Shown: positions 1 to 10,358, numbered from the stretch's first letter. The stretch is 64,000 nucleotides of DNA from Lyophyllum atratum (GCA_014905825.1 JACGCN010000052.1:62001-126000); one strand, 5' to 3'. Notes: a model not told the origin generated them from the letters alone. Translations and numbers: made by a program.

Positions 1-500
1 TGTGCCAAGGCTGGATGCGACCGTGTCGCTAATTGATTCATAGAGTTCTGTACAAAAATCAAACGAGATCGGAGGACTAAGTACAGTACACGCTAACAAC
101 CACGTACCAACATCGCAGTGTTGACTGCTCATCCCCACGACGTTGCTTCTCAGGCAAGCTGGTAGCCTAGTGAGAAGCCCGAGCTGAAAGTAAATTCATA
201 AAGTGGCCAGAGATAAACGTGTCAGAATCTTATTAAGAAGCTTCGGACCAGAGATACTTCATGTTTTCCAATCGGAAGAGGAGAAGATTGAATATAGGAG
301 TGGCCTAACGTAGTATACACTGTGAGCAGGCCAATACTGCCGGGACGATTCTGGCCAGGTCCAAGTGGCAACCTCGCGAAAAAGTTGCTTTGTGTGGACG
401 TGTTTGGTCTCCACGGCGCCAGGAAAGCCTGGGCCGAATGTCGTTCAGGAACCTTTGAAACTGAATTGCAATTCAAATTCAACCCATTCTTTCAACACTC
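1..500. other. Upstream stretch, no gene recognised
   Basis: I see no conserved protein, RNA gene or repeat here. Short open frames exist on both strands but show no domain signature or convincing splice structure. The right end should hold the promoter and 5' UTR of the arsenic gene starting at 501. Confidence 0.4.
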
Positions 501-2207
501 ATGTCCAAACTCGCAGATTCTGATATAGTCATAGCCGTGGAGAAAGCTTACAGCGAGAAAGCCAGATCAGGAGCGAATAGTGCCTGTAAGCCATCTTCTG
601 GAGCAGCCCAAGCTCAAACGAAGTCTGACTGTCCAGGGTGAACAGATGCCGAGGATGTGGCAAAATCGGTTGGTTATACGCAAGAGGAGCTCAACGCAGT
701 TCCAGGCGCCGCTCATCTTGGAGTAGGATGCGGAAGTCCTGTCGCTGCCGCTGACCTGAAAGACGTACGTCCCGCTCACTCCCGATTCGTAGTGGCATTG
801 TGCATGATGAAAGCTCAAGAATAATCAAGGGCGAGGTCGTTGTCGACCTTGGATCAGGAGGTGGGATCGATGTGCTCCTGGCTGCAACTAAAGTCGGGTC
901 CCGGGGACAAGCTATAGGACTCGATATATCCCTCGTGAGACGACCGATTCTTGTAGATGTGGCTTGAGTTTAACTTCCGTCTTTGCGCAGGATATGATCG
1001 CGCTCGCTCGCCACAACGCAAGGGAGAAGGGCTTGCAGTCTCCGCAGGTTTCTTTTGTACAAGCGTCGCTCGCTGAACCTCTGCCGATCGCATCGAACGC
1101 GGTAAACTGTGTTCTCTCAAACTGCGTCGTGAACCTTTTACCCGAGGGTGGGAAGGAGGACTTACTGAAGGAAGTCCATCGAATTCTGAAGCCGGGAGGC
1201 CGGATCGTGTTAAACGACGTATGCGTATCCCATATTCCATACATACTCAGCTAACCTCACGATTTACAGATTATAGCGAGGAAGCCGCTCTCGGACGAAA
1301 TTCGTAACGATCTCACATCATACATCAATTGCATATCAGGATCGATTCAGATCGAGGAATACAAAGTGCTCTTCGAGAATGCTGGTTTTTCTGGTGCGCA
1401 TTGTTCTTGAGAAAGGCTCCTGATCCCGCTCTGAAGGCACTTAGATCTCCACTTTCTTGAGACAAAGAATGACCTTGCGAAGGTTTGTAGCGGCATAAGT
1501 AGTAGCTGCTGTAACGCAAGTACTTTCAAACCTAGCTTCGACGTAAATGTCTGGGTCGGTACGTCGAACTCATTCACGATGTTGATCGCAAGTCTAACGT
1601 CAGCTGCATAGCCTCCTACCAGGTTACTGCTCGCAAGGCCATCAAAGTCGTCGAAGGTGAGGCCCCGGCTCCCACTTCGGCTCTGCTCCGATGGTGGGAT
1701 GCCTATCCAAAGGTCAAATCTTCGCCCTCCTTGATGACGACGGAGAACCTTGCGATGCTGATGCGAGGTAATTCTGGACCCAAACGTGATTTCGCTGTTA
1801 TCGACGTCCGAAGAGATGATCACGCGGTGGGTTTGACGTTTCTCAGTGATCAGACTGTGGGTACGCACTTACGCGAACTTTCAGGGTGGACATATTCGTA
1901 GAAGTGATAACTGGCCTGCCCAGACTTTCTACAACGACCTTCCTTCGTTTCTCGAGACGTATCGTGACACCAGCCAGGTCGTTTTCTATTGCGGGAGTTC
2001 TTCTGGGAGAGGTCCACGCTGCGCCGGATGGTACATTCTACTCTGCAGAAAAGCCGTTGAACGCAAAGGTTAATAAGTCTTCACAGGTATCAAGATTATC
2101 TTAATGAAACTGGTACGACCACGTCCACTGCCGTTGTACTGCAGGGCGGTGTCAAAGCATGGTTGGCGCAGTATGGAACAGAGGAGGACTTGGTCGATAA
2201 GGATTGA
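501..2207 (+). CDS. Arsenite methyltransferase fused to ACR2/Cdc25-type arsenate reductase
   Basis: Nine exons give one 418-residue frame: 501-585, 646-764, 830-934, 991-1218, 1270-1393, 1445-1558, 1612-1826, 1885-2030, 2087-2207. All eight introns (51-65 nt) are GT-AG and keep phase. Residues about 30-265 are a SAM-dependent arsenite methyltransferase: SAM loop DLGSGGGID near 74-82, and three cysteines in AS3MT-like contexts (GVGCGSP C57, SNCVVNL C148, NCISGS C200), plus a late SSCC pair. The extra N-terminal cysteine found in many AS3MTs is not seen. The enzyme should methylate As(III) using SAM. With no stop, residues about 285-418 form a rhodanese-fold ACR2 arsenate reductase: [25 protein letters not shown] and a CX5R loop at C366-R372 followed by GPRCAGW. 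It would reduce As(V) to As(III). In-frame TGAs at 639 and 1408 fall inside introns. Both domain calls are firm; the fusion rests on my splicing. Confidence 0.85.
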
Positions 2208-2786
2208 ACATTTGTACTTAGTACCTCGCGATCTTGTTGGATTTCAAAGCTTTAGTCGGAGTCTCGTTGAACGCTCGGTAGGGAAAACATGGATTGAAGT
2301 CAAATATGCAGAGTCTTAGGCTGATGGACTGCCAGAGCAACACTATTGGACGGATCCCTTGATTAACCCACTACCCCAGAGATAGTAATCATGACTAGCG
2401 GCAGTCAGAGATGACAGTGAGATGGTGTTACTCGATCAAAGTTTGACTCATCTCATGCATGTAGCTGTATACAATTAGGGATTTTCGTTGTTTCCTACCA
2501 GGATCATTGGTCAACGCATTATGTTTCACTGTGTCATCCCGCGTGTCATTGATGTGGCGAACGCCTTCTGAAACAGACCCGCGGATGATCTGGATTAACA
2601 CGGAGTGATTAAGGGACTAGTATTATAACATGAGGTACAGATTAAGAAAGATCATACAACTAGGATGAACGAGCTCTTGATTTCATGGTCGCCCAGCGAA
2701 AACTCAGCCCATCGAGCGTTGAAAATCACGCGTCGCAGCATCCACCCCCTGAACAAACCCGTGCTCTAGATTATAATGAAGTACTG
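2208..2786. other. Intergenic, convergent 3' ends
   Basis: This stretch lies between the stops of two convergent genes. It should hold both 3' UTRs and terminators. No repeat, RNA gene or conserved ORF was seen. Confidence 0.5.
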
Positions 2787-4537
2787 TTAAGATTTCATCC
2801 TGCCGTCTTGAGCGCCGGGAAGCTTACCGTATTCCCAGTATCCCTTCCCGTGATCTTGCGTAGTCTGCCTTGCCCACGCGCCTTTGAACCCCAGTTCCGT
2901 CACCCGCCCATACGGATCGTTGCTTGGGCTTGAATCGATGAAGACATACCCCGCGTCCCACCCCTTCACGAACCCATCGCCGAAGCGCCAATGTTCATAC
3001 TTCCCGGGATACTGAGCCCAGAATCGCGTATGTTCCTCTGTTTTCCAATAGTCAGCATCTTGCCAACAATTAAGATGCCCACATACCAAGTGCCTTCTCC
3101 TTCTCCTCATCTCTCGCCTTCACCCTCCTCTCCTTGTCTTTTCTGACCTCGCCCTTCTTCCGCAACCCCACTCGATCAGGGAACACACCGGCCCCGACCG
3201 CATCCCTAAGACTCCATCCAGTATCCCCGCCCCACTGCTTCTTATACGTCCAGAAAAACCACCCGGCGCAGAACTTCTCATACAGCCCTAGCTGCGCTCG
3301 AACGTACGCGCCCTGCTCCTCAGGCGCACCCGTGAGTGAGCCAGGGTTAAGTGCGCCCGACCATTCACCAACGATAAGCCCACCACCTTTCCTGCCCAAC
3401 TTCTCAGAGGCACGCGCAAGGGTTTGCGGGGTGTGACACGAGGGATCCGATAGCTGGCGAGTGTGCTCGGGTGCAGGAGTTTTGTTGTCGGCCGAAGTGA
3501 AGCAGCGGTAGAGGTGGTGATCAAGGACGATCGGAGACTGGGTAAGAGAAGGAGGTAGCTTTTCGACGAAGGAGGTGTATTGGTCCGTGCGCCAGCATTC
3601 GCCGAGATAGAGGGGCATGGTAGGGCTGATGTCGCGGAGGGCTTCGATGGCGGAGGCGTACCAGCTTCGGAGGTCTGAGTCGCTCGATGGGTGGGGCTCG
3701 TTGAGGAGCTCGATGCCGATGATGTTGGTGAGTGGCGGGTCGTGTGATTGTGCGTGACTCGTGAGGGCTTTCAGGAGGATACAGAGCACGTCGATTGTGT
3801 GTTTTCGGCTGCGTTTGTCGCTGAAGAACTTGGCGGGTTCTGACGTCCCAGCGTGCGAATCACTATTCTGCTTGCCAGGAGCGGCATGGAGATCTGTCGG
3901 GGCGTAAGTTCGGGTTTGACATCCACCTTTCACGGCTTACCTATGAGGACACCAAGTCCATATCGATTTGCGGTCTCGATCGCTCGAAGAATCCTAACCC
4001 ACGCACCCGAGAAGACGGACTCAAAATCACGAAACTGTGTTCCGTCGAGCACAGATGGATCCACTCCACATAGGTGATAATACCCAATCTGATGATGGGT
4101 AGGGTTCATTTAGCATCTCAACCAACGGGCAAATGCCACGTACCGGAATTCTGACCGCACTCATGCCGCGTTCTGCGATCCAAGCCCAATCTCCTTCCAC
4201 AATCCAGTTGTCCCAATGTGTTTCAAGTGTTTCCCGAGCGTTTGAACCCCGTGCAACGTCGAGGTCGCTCTGAGCCGGCGAAGCCGCAGAATGATATGGA
4301 TTGTCCGTGATCCAACGTTCGAGAACGAACCATGAGCCTTAATCGTCCAGCTTCATTTAATTTGGTTTATATCGCGAGAAGAAAAGATATCGTACCGAGG
4401 TTGACGCCTCTCTGTTTTCGGTACTGATACAGAACGGAGTCTGATATATTCGAGGAAAGATCACGTAGCACTGCATGTTCTGCGCGACTGTGAAGGCCAC
4501 GCAGGTTCTCCTTCAACTTTTCTGTAAGTTTGTGCAT
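2787..4537 (-). CDS. GH5 glucan 1,3-beta-glucosidase (exo-beta-1,3-glucanase type)
   Basis: Minus-strand exons 4537-4396, 4337-4144, 4088-3941, 3893-3087 and 3037-2787 join in phase into about 513 residues. The protein opens with a short helical stretch and then YRKQRGVNLGSWFVLERW, as in fungal GH5 exo-glucanases. IELLNEP carries the acid/base Glu and LIVGEWSGAL the nucleophile Glu, so the active site looks complete. The C-terminal part (WAQYPGKYEHW, ELGFKGAWARQ) is typical of intracellular fungal GH5 proteins resembling yeast Exg3. There is no signal peptide, so a cytoplasmic role on beta-1,3-glucan or related glucosides is likely. The start was chosen at the Met 48 codons before the first splice site because it begins the conserved helical lead. 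The LINE insertion begins about 80 bp upstream and may have displaced its promoter. Confidence 0.85.
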
Positions 4538-4617
4538 TTCGAGGAGGATGGCCGTGTGAGACAGCGACGTGAACCATTTTGAAGTTCGTGGTTCAGAGAG
4601 AGGTGTGATGACCGGAT

Positions 4618-5109
4618 TTGTTTGTCCAAGATGGTGAAGCCAAATGGGCCGGCTCAAGCCCGAACTACATTGCCCCCTTCTACCCGGTCACTGGGCCTGT
4701 CCACCCTCCTCCGGCCGCAGCGGCCCCGTCGTGGGGTCATACCCACCAGCGTGGCGCCCCTGCTCCAGCACCACCTGCCCCGGCCGTGTCTGTTGCACCT
4801 CCCACCTCGTCCCTTGGTCCTCCTGCTCCTGCTGTGCCGGGGCCTCCTCACAGCTCGAGCACCAACTTATTTGTCGAGGTTGGGTCTGTCAGTTGGGGAA
4901 AGAACATCACGGGCGAGTTCAAGGCCCTACTGCAACTCGTGCCCAAGCTTGGCCACATCTCGCGTCAGATACGTGCCCATCGTGCTCGTCCAGGCTACCT
5001 CAAGGTTCAGTTCAACTCTAATATTGACGCTGCCTCGTTTATCGCCATTTGGAGTGCAGGGCCTCGCCCCGCTGGGTATGAGAATGTCACGGCGCAGGCT
5101 TTAAATTAG
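4618..5109 (+). CDS. LINE ORF1 remnant (Gag-like, proline-rich)
   Basis: About 163 codons with no certain start, ending at a TAA 30 bp before the endonuclease ORF. The first half is Pro/Ala-rich low-complexity linker; the second half (from about residue 80) has mixed composition. No zinc knuckle is visible, which fits loss of part of the ORF. The assignment rests on position before the LINE endonuclease rather than on a recognised domain. The first ATG may lie in host DNA just upstream of GH5. Confidence 0.5.
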   Translation: MFVQDGEAKWAGSSPNYIAPFYPVTGPVHPPPAAAAPSWGHTHQRGAPAPAPPAPAVSVAPPTSSLGPPAPAVPGPPHSSSTNLFVEVGSVSWGKNITGEFKALLQLVPKLGHISRQIRAHRARPGYLKVQFNSNIDAASFIAIWSAGPRPAGYENVTAQALN

Positions 5110-5138
5110 AAGGGGTAGATGAGTTAGTAATACATAAC

Positions 5139-6610
5139 ATGTTATGTCCGCGACCACCTAGCATGCATGTTACTCAAGTAACCAGTCCCTCCACATCGTC
5201 TTCGTCGACTCTATTGTTTAAGTCCTGGAACATTGGAGGCCGGCTAGCGATTGAACTCACCTGCCCTCACTTTCGTCGCTCTATACAAAAATATCATATC
5301 AACTTATTTCAAGAGACACATCTATCTGAGCTACAGCACGAATCCCTCTACATTCCTGAGGGCTACCGTGTTGTCTCTCTCGCCCGACCGTACAAACAAT
5401 TATTTGCTCGCCCATGGGGAGGGGTCCTAGCCCTCATTAGGGACAAACTTTGCCTCAACTTCAGGAGCGACCTCTCAAGCCCAGATATTATGGTCCTTGA
5501 GTGCAATGAGTTCGTCTTAATTAATGCCTACATTCTCCCAGAGGATGCTCGCTGGGAACAGTTTACAGACATTGACCCCTTTGTAAAATTCTGTGAAACC
5601 CTGAACCTCGCTTCACACTTGGACAAACCACTGTTCATATTAGGTGATCTGAACGCACGTACAGGCGCATTATCACCCTCTCACCACATCAGAATCTCAG
5701 CTGATGCTTGTAAATACACGTGGCCGTGCACTCTTGGAGATCTGCCACGACATGAACCTCGAGATCATGAATGGTACTGTAGTATTTCGACCGAGTGTTC
5801 AGGTCACGCATCACGGAGGCCCGTGAACTGAACACTTTTGGTATATGTCACGGCTCACGGTCAGCTGTGAACACTTAAATATTTCGGATAAAAAAACGAT
5901 TTTTTCGGCCGCAGGCGCTACCGCCAGCCATAGCATACGCGACTCAAGGCTACTGTTTTTAGACCACCAATTACATACCAATCATGGATTTTCTTACCTC
6001 AGAAATCCTGATACCTAGACATTCATGTAATGAGCTGACAATTGGCTATACTAAGCCTCTAGCCCGTAGAAAAAAAAGTCTGAACACTTGTGCAAAATGA
6101 ACATTTTTGACCTTGTCACGGATCACTCCTACTGGTGAACAGTTGGCCCGGTGAACACTATAGGTCACGCGTCACACCCTGTGAACACTCGGTCGAAATA
6201 CTACAGTAATACGACATATGGTGGAAGTGGGGACTATACCTCTATTCAGCCAATGGGAAGCTCAGTCATCGACTACCTCATTACAAACAACATCGGGACT
6301 GATCTCGTCTCCCGTTTTCAAGTCATGTCATTGGCTGATGGTGAGAGAGACCATACGCCACTTGAACTGGATGTTGTAATACCTGAGCTTGAAGTGCCGC
6401 GTCGCAGAAAGCTTCCCAAGCCTTCTGCGTCAACCACCTCCGACTCTCCTCTGGTCACCCTCACTGATAGCCCCATTGACACGCTACTACAACAAGTGCT
6501 TGACTCTAAGGCAGACCTTCCCTCACGGACCCGACGGCTGTACGGTGAGGTAACAAAAACCTCACAACCAACGGATGTATATGTCGATGGCTCGTGTCAT
6601 AACAATGGTC
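5139..6610 (+). pseudogene. LINE ORF2 N-terminal part: AP-like endonuclease and start of RNase H (broken)
   Basis: The first 570 bp encode an EEP-superfamily endonuclease: FKSWNIGG, LFQETHL and LGDLNARTG are the expected N, E and DLN motifs. Near 5707 the coding frame slips by one, since the matching continuation (LLEICHDMN) is in a different frame. Coding is then interrupted by the TA-flanked element at 5777-6206. It resumes with the endonuclease C-terminal motifs (SVIDYLIT and GERDHTPLEL) and continues into VYVDGSCHNNG, the first strand and catalytic Asp of an RNase H. The Gypsy LTR cuts it there. The product cannot be made from this copy. Confidence 0.8.
5777..6206. mobile_element. 430-bp MITE-like element with TA target duplication
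   Basis: The ends are perfect inverted repeats of at least 25 bp (CTGTAGTATTTCGACCGAGT... against its complement), flanked by TA on both sides (5775-5776 and 6207-6208). Removing the element and one TA restores the LINE endonuclease frame (MNG then NTTYGG). It encodes nothing recognisable, and short GTGAACAC-type words recur inside it. Size, TIRs and TA duplication fit a non-autonomous Tc1/mariner-superfamily element. Confidence 0.85.
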
Positions 6611-6809
6611 TGCGCGGGCGCTACAGAGGGATGCCTTGCGTTGCGTGGTAAGCTTGACCAATGGGTACTATTGCTATACACGAGTTTACAAGGGCTTGTT
6701 TACATCTATTGTACACAACCGTTTATATAGGCAGCGCCGAAGGCGTTGCCAAACATGGTATTGCCAAACATTACGGTCAGCGCTATAGGCGTTGACCGTG
6801 CCCGTTACA
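6611..6809 (-). repeat. 3' LTR of the Gypsy element
   Basis: 199 bp matching 17816-18017. In element sense it starts TGTAACGGGC. At its outer end (6611) the expected terminal TGTA/TACA is altered to TG with about three bases missing relative to the other LTR. It contains the palindromic GCGC core shared by both LTRs. Confidence 0.9.
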
Positions 6810-6826
6810 TACCCCCTCTTAAGACT
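6810..6826 (-). promoter_or_regulatory. Polypurine tract of the Gypsy element
   Basis: In element orientation the bases just before the 3' LTR read AAGAGGGGGTA, a purine run in the right place to prime plus-strand synthesis. Confidence 0.65.
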
Positions 6827-7208
6827 GCGTAGACAGTCTTCATAGAAGTAGATAGTATTGTAAATAAATTATAATAAGTTCGTGGAACTTATAACATATG
6901 GTATAAGAGATAACGCGCGGGACCCGTCGTCCCGCTGCAAGAGTATCACATAGTTCCGAACCCGAGTCGAGGTATATTACCTCGACGATGGTTAAGCGTG
7001 AGTTGAGAAACTCACGCTGGAGAAAACAGCTGAGAGGGCAGCATACTGCTGTCCTCGGGATATCAATGAAGAACTAGACGTTTAAAACGCCTAGGTGTCG
7101 ATGCCATCGACGATACCCAAGTTCGCGATCAAGTAGTGTGTCTGATCGTCGAACTGGTCCTCCTGACGTCATGCGTCCATGGGGTCAAAGGCGGATGAGT
7201 AAAGTGCC

Positions 7209-8870
7209 TCACCCATGTTCGACATCCCCCATCGTTTCGTCCCTGTCCTCTGGTAACGGAGGGAGAGTGCTAGCGGGAGCCGCTGCCGATGGGGGTGGCC
7301 CAGATGGGGCCGCCATGGTATCCACAGGGGTTTCAGCGCTCGATGGCGCTGCAACTGTGGTCGAAGTCGCGGTGGCCGAAGCCACAGGAGGTTGGGGGAC
7401 GACACTGATTGGTGCCGACGAGTGTGATGGCCCTTCCATAGGGTCGTCAGATGGCATATCTCTCCGATTGGGGAGATCGACGAAGAGAAGTGGTTCTCCA
7501 ACGGAGAGCCAGTCGGTTCCAGTTTGACGGATACCGCCATGTTCTGCAGCCTCAATTCCCTCAAGGATATTGAGGCGAGTACAGTCGTCGGGGGTAGCGT
7601 AACGCCACCCACTCCACTGAAGGATGATTGGCGGAGTGCCATGCTCATCCAGCCGTGCCCGACGCTGATCGTCGATTTGGCGATAAGTCGCCTGAAGTTC
7701 GGCGTCCATTGGCCAGGTGTGATTCCACCAATGGAGCGCGTAGGCATACGAGTGATGTATCCACTCTACGGGGATACCATTCTCGATCAAGTGCCGGACG
7801 ACCATATCCTCAGAAATGAGGTTACGGTCCTCTGGCGGGTTAAAGCGAGTTATGGTGAACTCGCGACCTGAGATCGGCACTAATGGTCGATCGGGGTTGG
7901 CTGCATTGTGAGCTTCTACCATCTCATGGTAGAAGTATGGGCGAACCATAATGCTCGCCAGCACTCTCACGAATGCGGAACGGTGATTGCTACTGACAGG
8001 TGCCAGTATGGAGGTCAGCGTGTGGCCGAAGACGGTCTCACGGGAGATTCGGCGGGCATAATCCATGGCTAAGCCATGGTGCCAGTTCCGGGTACCAGGA
8101 CGTCCATGGTGCAACATATACTGCGCCATGAGCTCCTGGTTGAAGCTGCTACTGCCCGAAGGCGGCGTTAGCCCAGCCCCGCGTGTTCTGCCAGTAACCT
8201 TGGCAGACAGTGCGCCGGCAGGACGCACAACAGGTGGGTGCTGCCACGGTTGGTAGCCTGAAGCTACTCGGGGAGGCTCACGCTCCTCGAAGTGGGAAAG
8301 TTCTGTGGCCGCTTGCATGGCGCGGTCACGAAGGCGGGGGTGGATCTGCTGCGAGATCCTAATGAACTCAGCGAGGAGCTCATAGGCTTGGCATCGCTCT
8401 TCGTCTGAGAGCCGCCATTTGCCATTCGTCGTCTTTTTAAAGACGAAGTCATACAACTTCTGAACTTCGAAAGGATTCATCGGGAATCCTCTCGGGAATG
8501 CGGCATAAAGCCGACCAGAAGAGGCCGGCAATTGGTACCGTTGGCGGTCCCCAACCTCACGAGAGGAAGCTCTGAAAGCTTCCATGAGGGCGTATACCCT
8601 GTTGTCGTAGGGGGACCAATAAAACTGTGGGCCCAACATGTCCCACAAGCGATTGCTCCGTTCGTGGCGGTTATTAACCACCACTACTTCCATTTCCTGG
8701 GCAATGGGCCCAGGTTCTTCATTCTCCCGATGCCGAGCTTCATTAGCTCGGTGGGTCTCTTGACCCTTCTTCTTCTTCGCAGACACGACCTTCTCCGAGG
8801 CGCCAGAGCTGGCGCCATCGTCGGATTCGCCGTGAACCGAGGCCTCAAGAGGATCACGGATGACCGAGCC
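7209..8870 (-). CDS. Gypsy accessory ORF B, unknown function
   Basis: The frame is open from just after a TAA at 8871-8873 to its stop at 7209. It has no ATG at its head, overlaps ORF A by 187 nt, and is offset as a -1 frameshift would require. The N-terminal part is acidic then lysine-rich (SAKKKKGQE). The middle is a well-ordered, tryptophan-rich region (for example WDMLGPQFYWSPYD, ALHWWNHTWPMD, LQWSGWRYATPDD), and the C-terminal 100 residues are Pro/Ala/Ser linker. I recognise no domain. It lies after the chromodomain, where some LTR elements carry env-like or other additional genes, but no signal peptide or membrane segment is evident. It may be the second half of a roughly 1,000-residue A-B protein. 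Confidence 0.6.
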   Translation of the reverse strand, partial: GSVIRDPLEASVHGESDDGASSGASEKVVSAKKKKGQETHRANEARHRENEEPGPIAQEMEVVVVNNRHERSNRLWDMLGPQFYWSPYDNRVYALMEAFRASSREVGDRQRYQLPASSGRLYAAFPRGFPMNPFEVQKLYDFVFKKTTNGKWRLSDEERCQAYELLAEFIRISQQIHPRLRDRAMQAATELSHFEEREPPRVASGYQPWQHPPVVRPAGALSAKVTGRTRGAGLTPPSGSSSFNQELMAQYMLHHGRPGTRNWHHGLAMDYARRISRETVFGHTLTSILAPVSSNHRSAFVRVLASIMVRPYFYHEMVEAHNAANPDRPLVPISGREFTITRFNPPEDRNLISEDMVVRHLIENGIPVEWIHHSYAYALHWWNHTWPMDAELQATYRQIDDQRRARLDEHGTPPIILQWSGWRYATPDDCTRLNILEGIEAAEHGGIRQTGTDWLSVGEPLLFVDLPNRRDMPSDDPMEGPSHSSAPISVVPQPPVASATATSTTVAAPSSAETPVDTMAAPSGPPPSAAAPASTLPPLPEDRDETMGDVEHG

Positions 8871-10237
8871 TTAGACGGGCCGGCAACTGATGTTGTCGGC
8901 GGTGGGGCAGGACGCGGAGTCAGGACCCACTGAGGGGGTCCTGGCGTAGCCTCGGGTACTTTGTACGTCGTGACTTCACGACGTCCACCGTCGCGGTTAG
9001 CGGGGGTGACTTTTTGTGACTTTGAAGAAGCCACAGGTTTGACCGACTTCGATGAAGACGGTAGAGGGCGAGTGGGGGCCACTGGCCTCCGGTACTCCTC
9101 CGGCCGCATGGACTCGATCCATGGCCGGTTGATACGAACCTCGAAGGGCGAGGGATACCGATCATCCCGTCGCTCGATATCACGGCCCACCGGGTCGCTA
9201 CTGATATAGGAGTCCGAGTCATCCGTGCGCTCAAAGCGCCGGAATGCCTTGCCAAACGAACTCCCCGTACTCTGCGATCCCGACGACATTCGTGGGAGAG
9301 CGGGAAAGGGCTCTGGAGATCGTTGACGCTCAGAGCGCCGACGTGGAGACTGGGGACGGGCGTCGCGCCTAGGAATAGGCGCTACGGCACGTTGTTGACG
9401 CGCCGTGTCCGTCTGATGAACTTTGATGGGCCTTGAAGAAGGTCCATCTTCCCGAGAAGGTGAGGATGATGACATCCTCTTCCGTTCGTTCTTGAGCTGA
9501 GCTGCTATCAGATCAGCTCGCGAACGTTCGCGGGCGGCTTGGAGTCGTGCCTCCTCAGCTCTGTCCAAGAGCTGAGTCACGACAAGGGCAGCCGAATCGT
9601 ACTCGACGAAGCCGAGGAATTCGATATCAATCCCTTCCGCCACTAGTCGTCGACGAACGTCATCGACGACGCTCGTCCAAGCCTGGTCTCGAGGCGGAGT
9701 CGCCTCTGGTTGTCGTTCGGGGCGCTTTCCCTTCTTGCGCTCCGACTGGTGCTCTGTATTCGAGGAATATCCCCGATGAGCAGGTGGCGGGGTCGGTAGC
9801 CGAGGACGCCGAGCGCCATCATCAACCTCCATCATGACGGGGTCTTGTGGCCTCGTCGCGTAAAGAAACTGTTGGGGGGTCGTAGAATACGATCCCCAGG
9901 TGGTGTTAGAAGTACCAGGGTTTGCAAAACCCTGGGTTGGCTGGTAGTGGTAGCCATATTGTGACGACCCCGGAGGGGCCATCGGTGCTGGATACGGATA
10001 CGAACCCATCGGGTTCGGTATCGGCTGCTGTTGCTGCTGCTGCGGGTAAAACCCTTGGGCCACTTGGTGGTCCAGGGTCCCGAATTGCATCGGCCCGCGA
10101 ACTTGGGCAGGACGGTTCGGGGACGCGTTACTCGCGCCTCCTCCCCCTCCTTGACCCTGTCCCGGGGTCAGATCCTGATTCGGGCGGCCGAAGCCGCCCT
10201 GCGCGTTTGCTGGGTTGTCGGGGTCGTTGGCGTCCAT
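8684..10237 (-). CDS. Gypsy accessory ORF A, low-complexity protein
   Basis: 517 codons from ATG at 10237. N-terminus: Gly/Pro/Gln-rich with a polyglutamine run (about residues 65-75). Residues about 180-255 are charged and helical (DDVRRRLVAEGIDIEFLG followed by an Arg/Glu/Ala-rich helix, probably a coiled coil). The rest is Ser/Arg/Pro-rich and disordered. The last ~60 codons overlap ORF B and look like out-of-frame reading of its acidic linker. The coding signal therefore passes from A to B by a -1 shift somewhere in 8870-8684. No family recognised. Confidence 0.6.
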   Translation of the reverse strand: MDANDPDNPANAQGGFGRPNQDLTPGQGQGGGGGASNASPNRPAQVRGPMQFGTLDHQVAQGFYPQQQQQQPIPNPMGSYPYPAPMAPPGSSQYGYHYQPTQGFANPGTSNTTWGSYSTTPQQFLYATRPQDPVMMEVDDGARRPRLPTPPPAHRGYSSNTEHQSERKKGKRPERQPEATPPRDQAWTSVVDDVRRRLVAEGIDIEFLGFVEYDSAALVVTQLLDRAEEARLQAARERSRADLIAAQLKNERKRMSSSSPSREDGPSSRPIKVHQTDTARQQRAVAPIPRRDARPQSPRRRSERQRSPEPFPALPRMSSGSQSTGSSFGKAFRRFERTDDSDSYISSDPVGRDIERRDDRYPSPFEVRINRPWIESMRPEEYRRPVAPTRPLPSSSKSVKPVASSKSQKVTPANRDGGRREVTTYKVPEATPGPPQWVLTPRPAPPPTTSVAGPSKARSSVILLRPRFTANPTMAPALAPRRRSCLRRRRRVKRPTELMKLGIGRMKNLGPLPRKWK

Positions 10238-10358
10238 GTGGTTGCTGTTGATGAAGAGAAAAAAAGTTGTGACAGTGATATGTCACCGCAACATTCCCTC
10301 ATTGGAACTCAGCCATCTCGATCTGATGGCCACGATCACGTGCTCACGACGCGTTCGT

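Noticed and set aside
639..641. In-frame TGA in the arsenic gene, suggesting a pseudogene
   Set aside because: It falls inside a GT-AG intron (586-645) whose removal restores the family sequence leading to [12 protein letters not shown].
1408..1410. Apparent stop at the end of the methyltransferase
   Set aside because: It lies in a 51-nt intron (1394-1444); splicing continues the frame through the SSCC motif.
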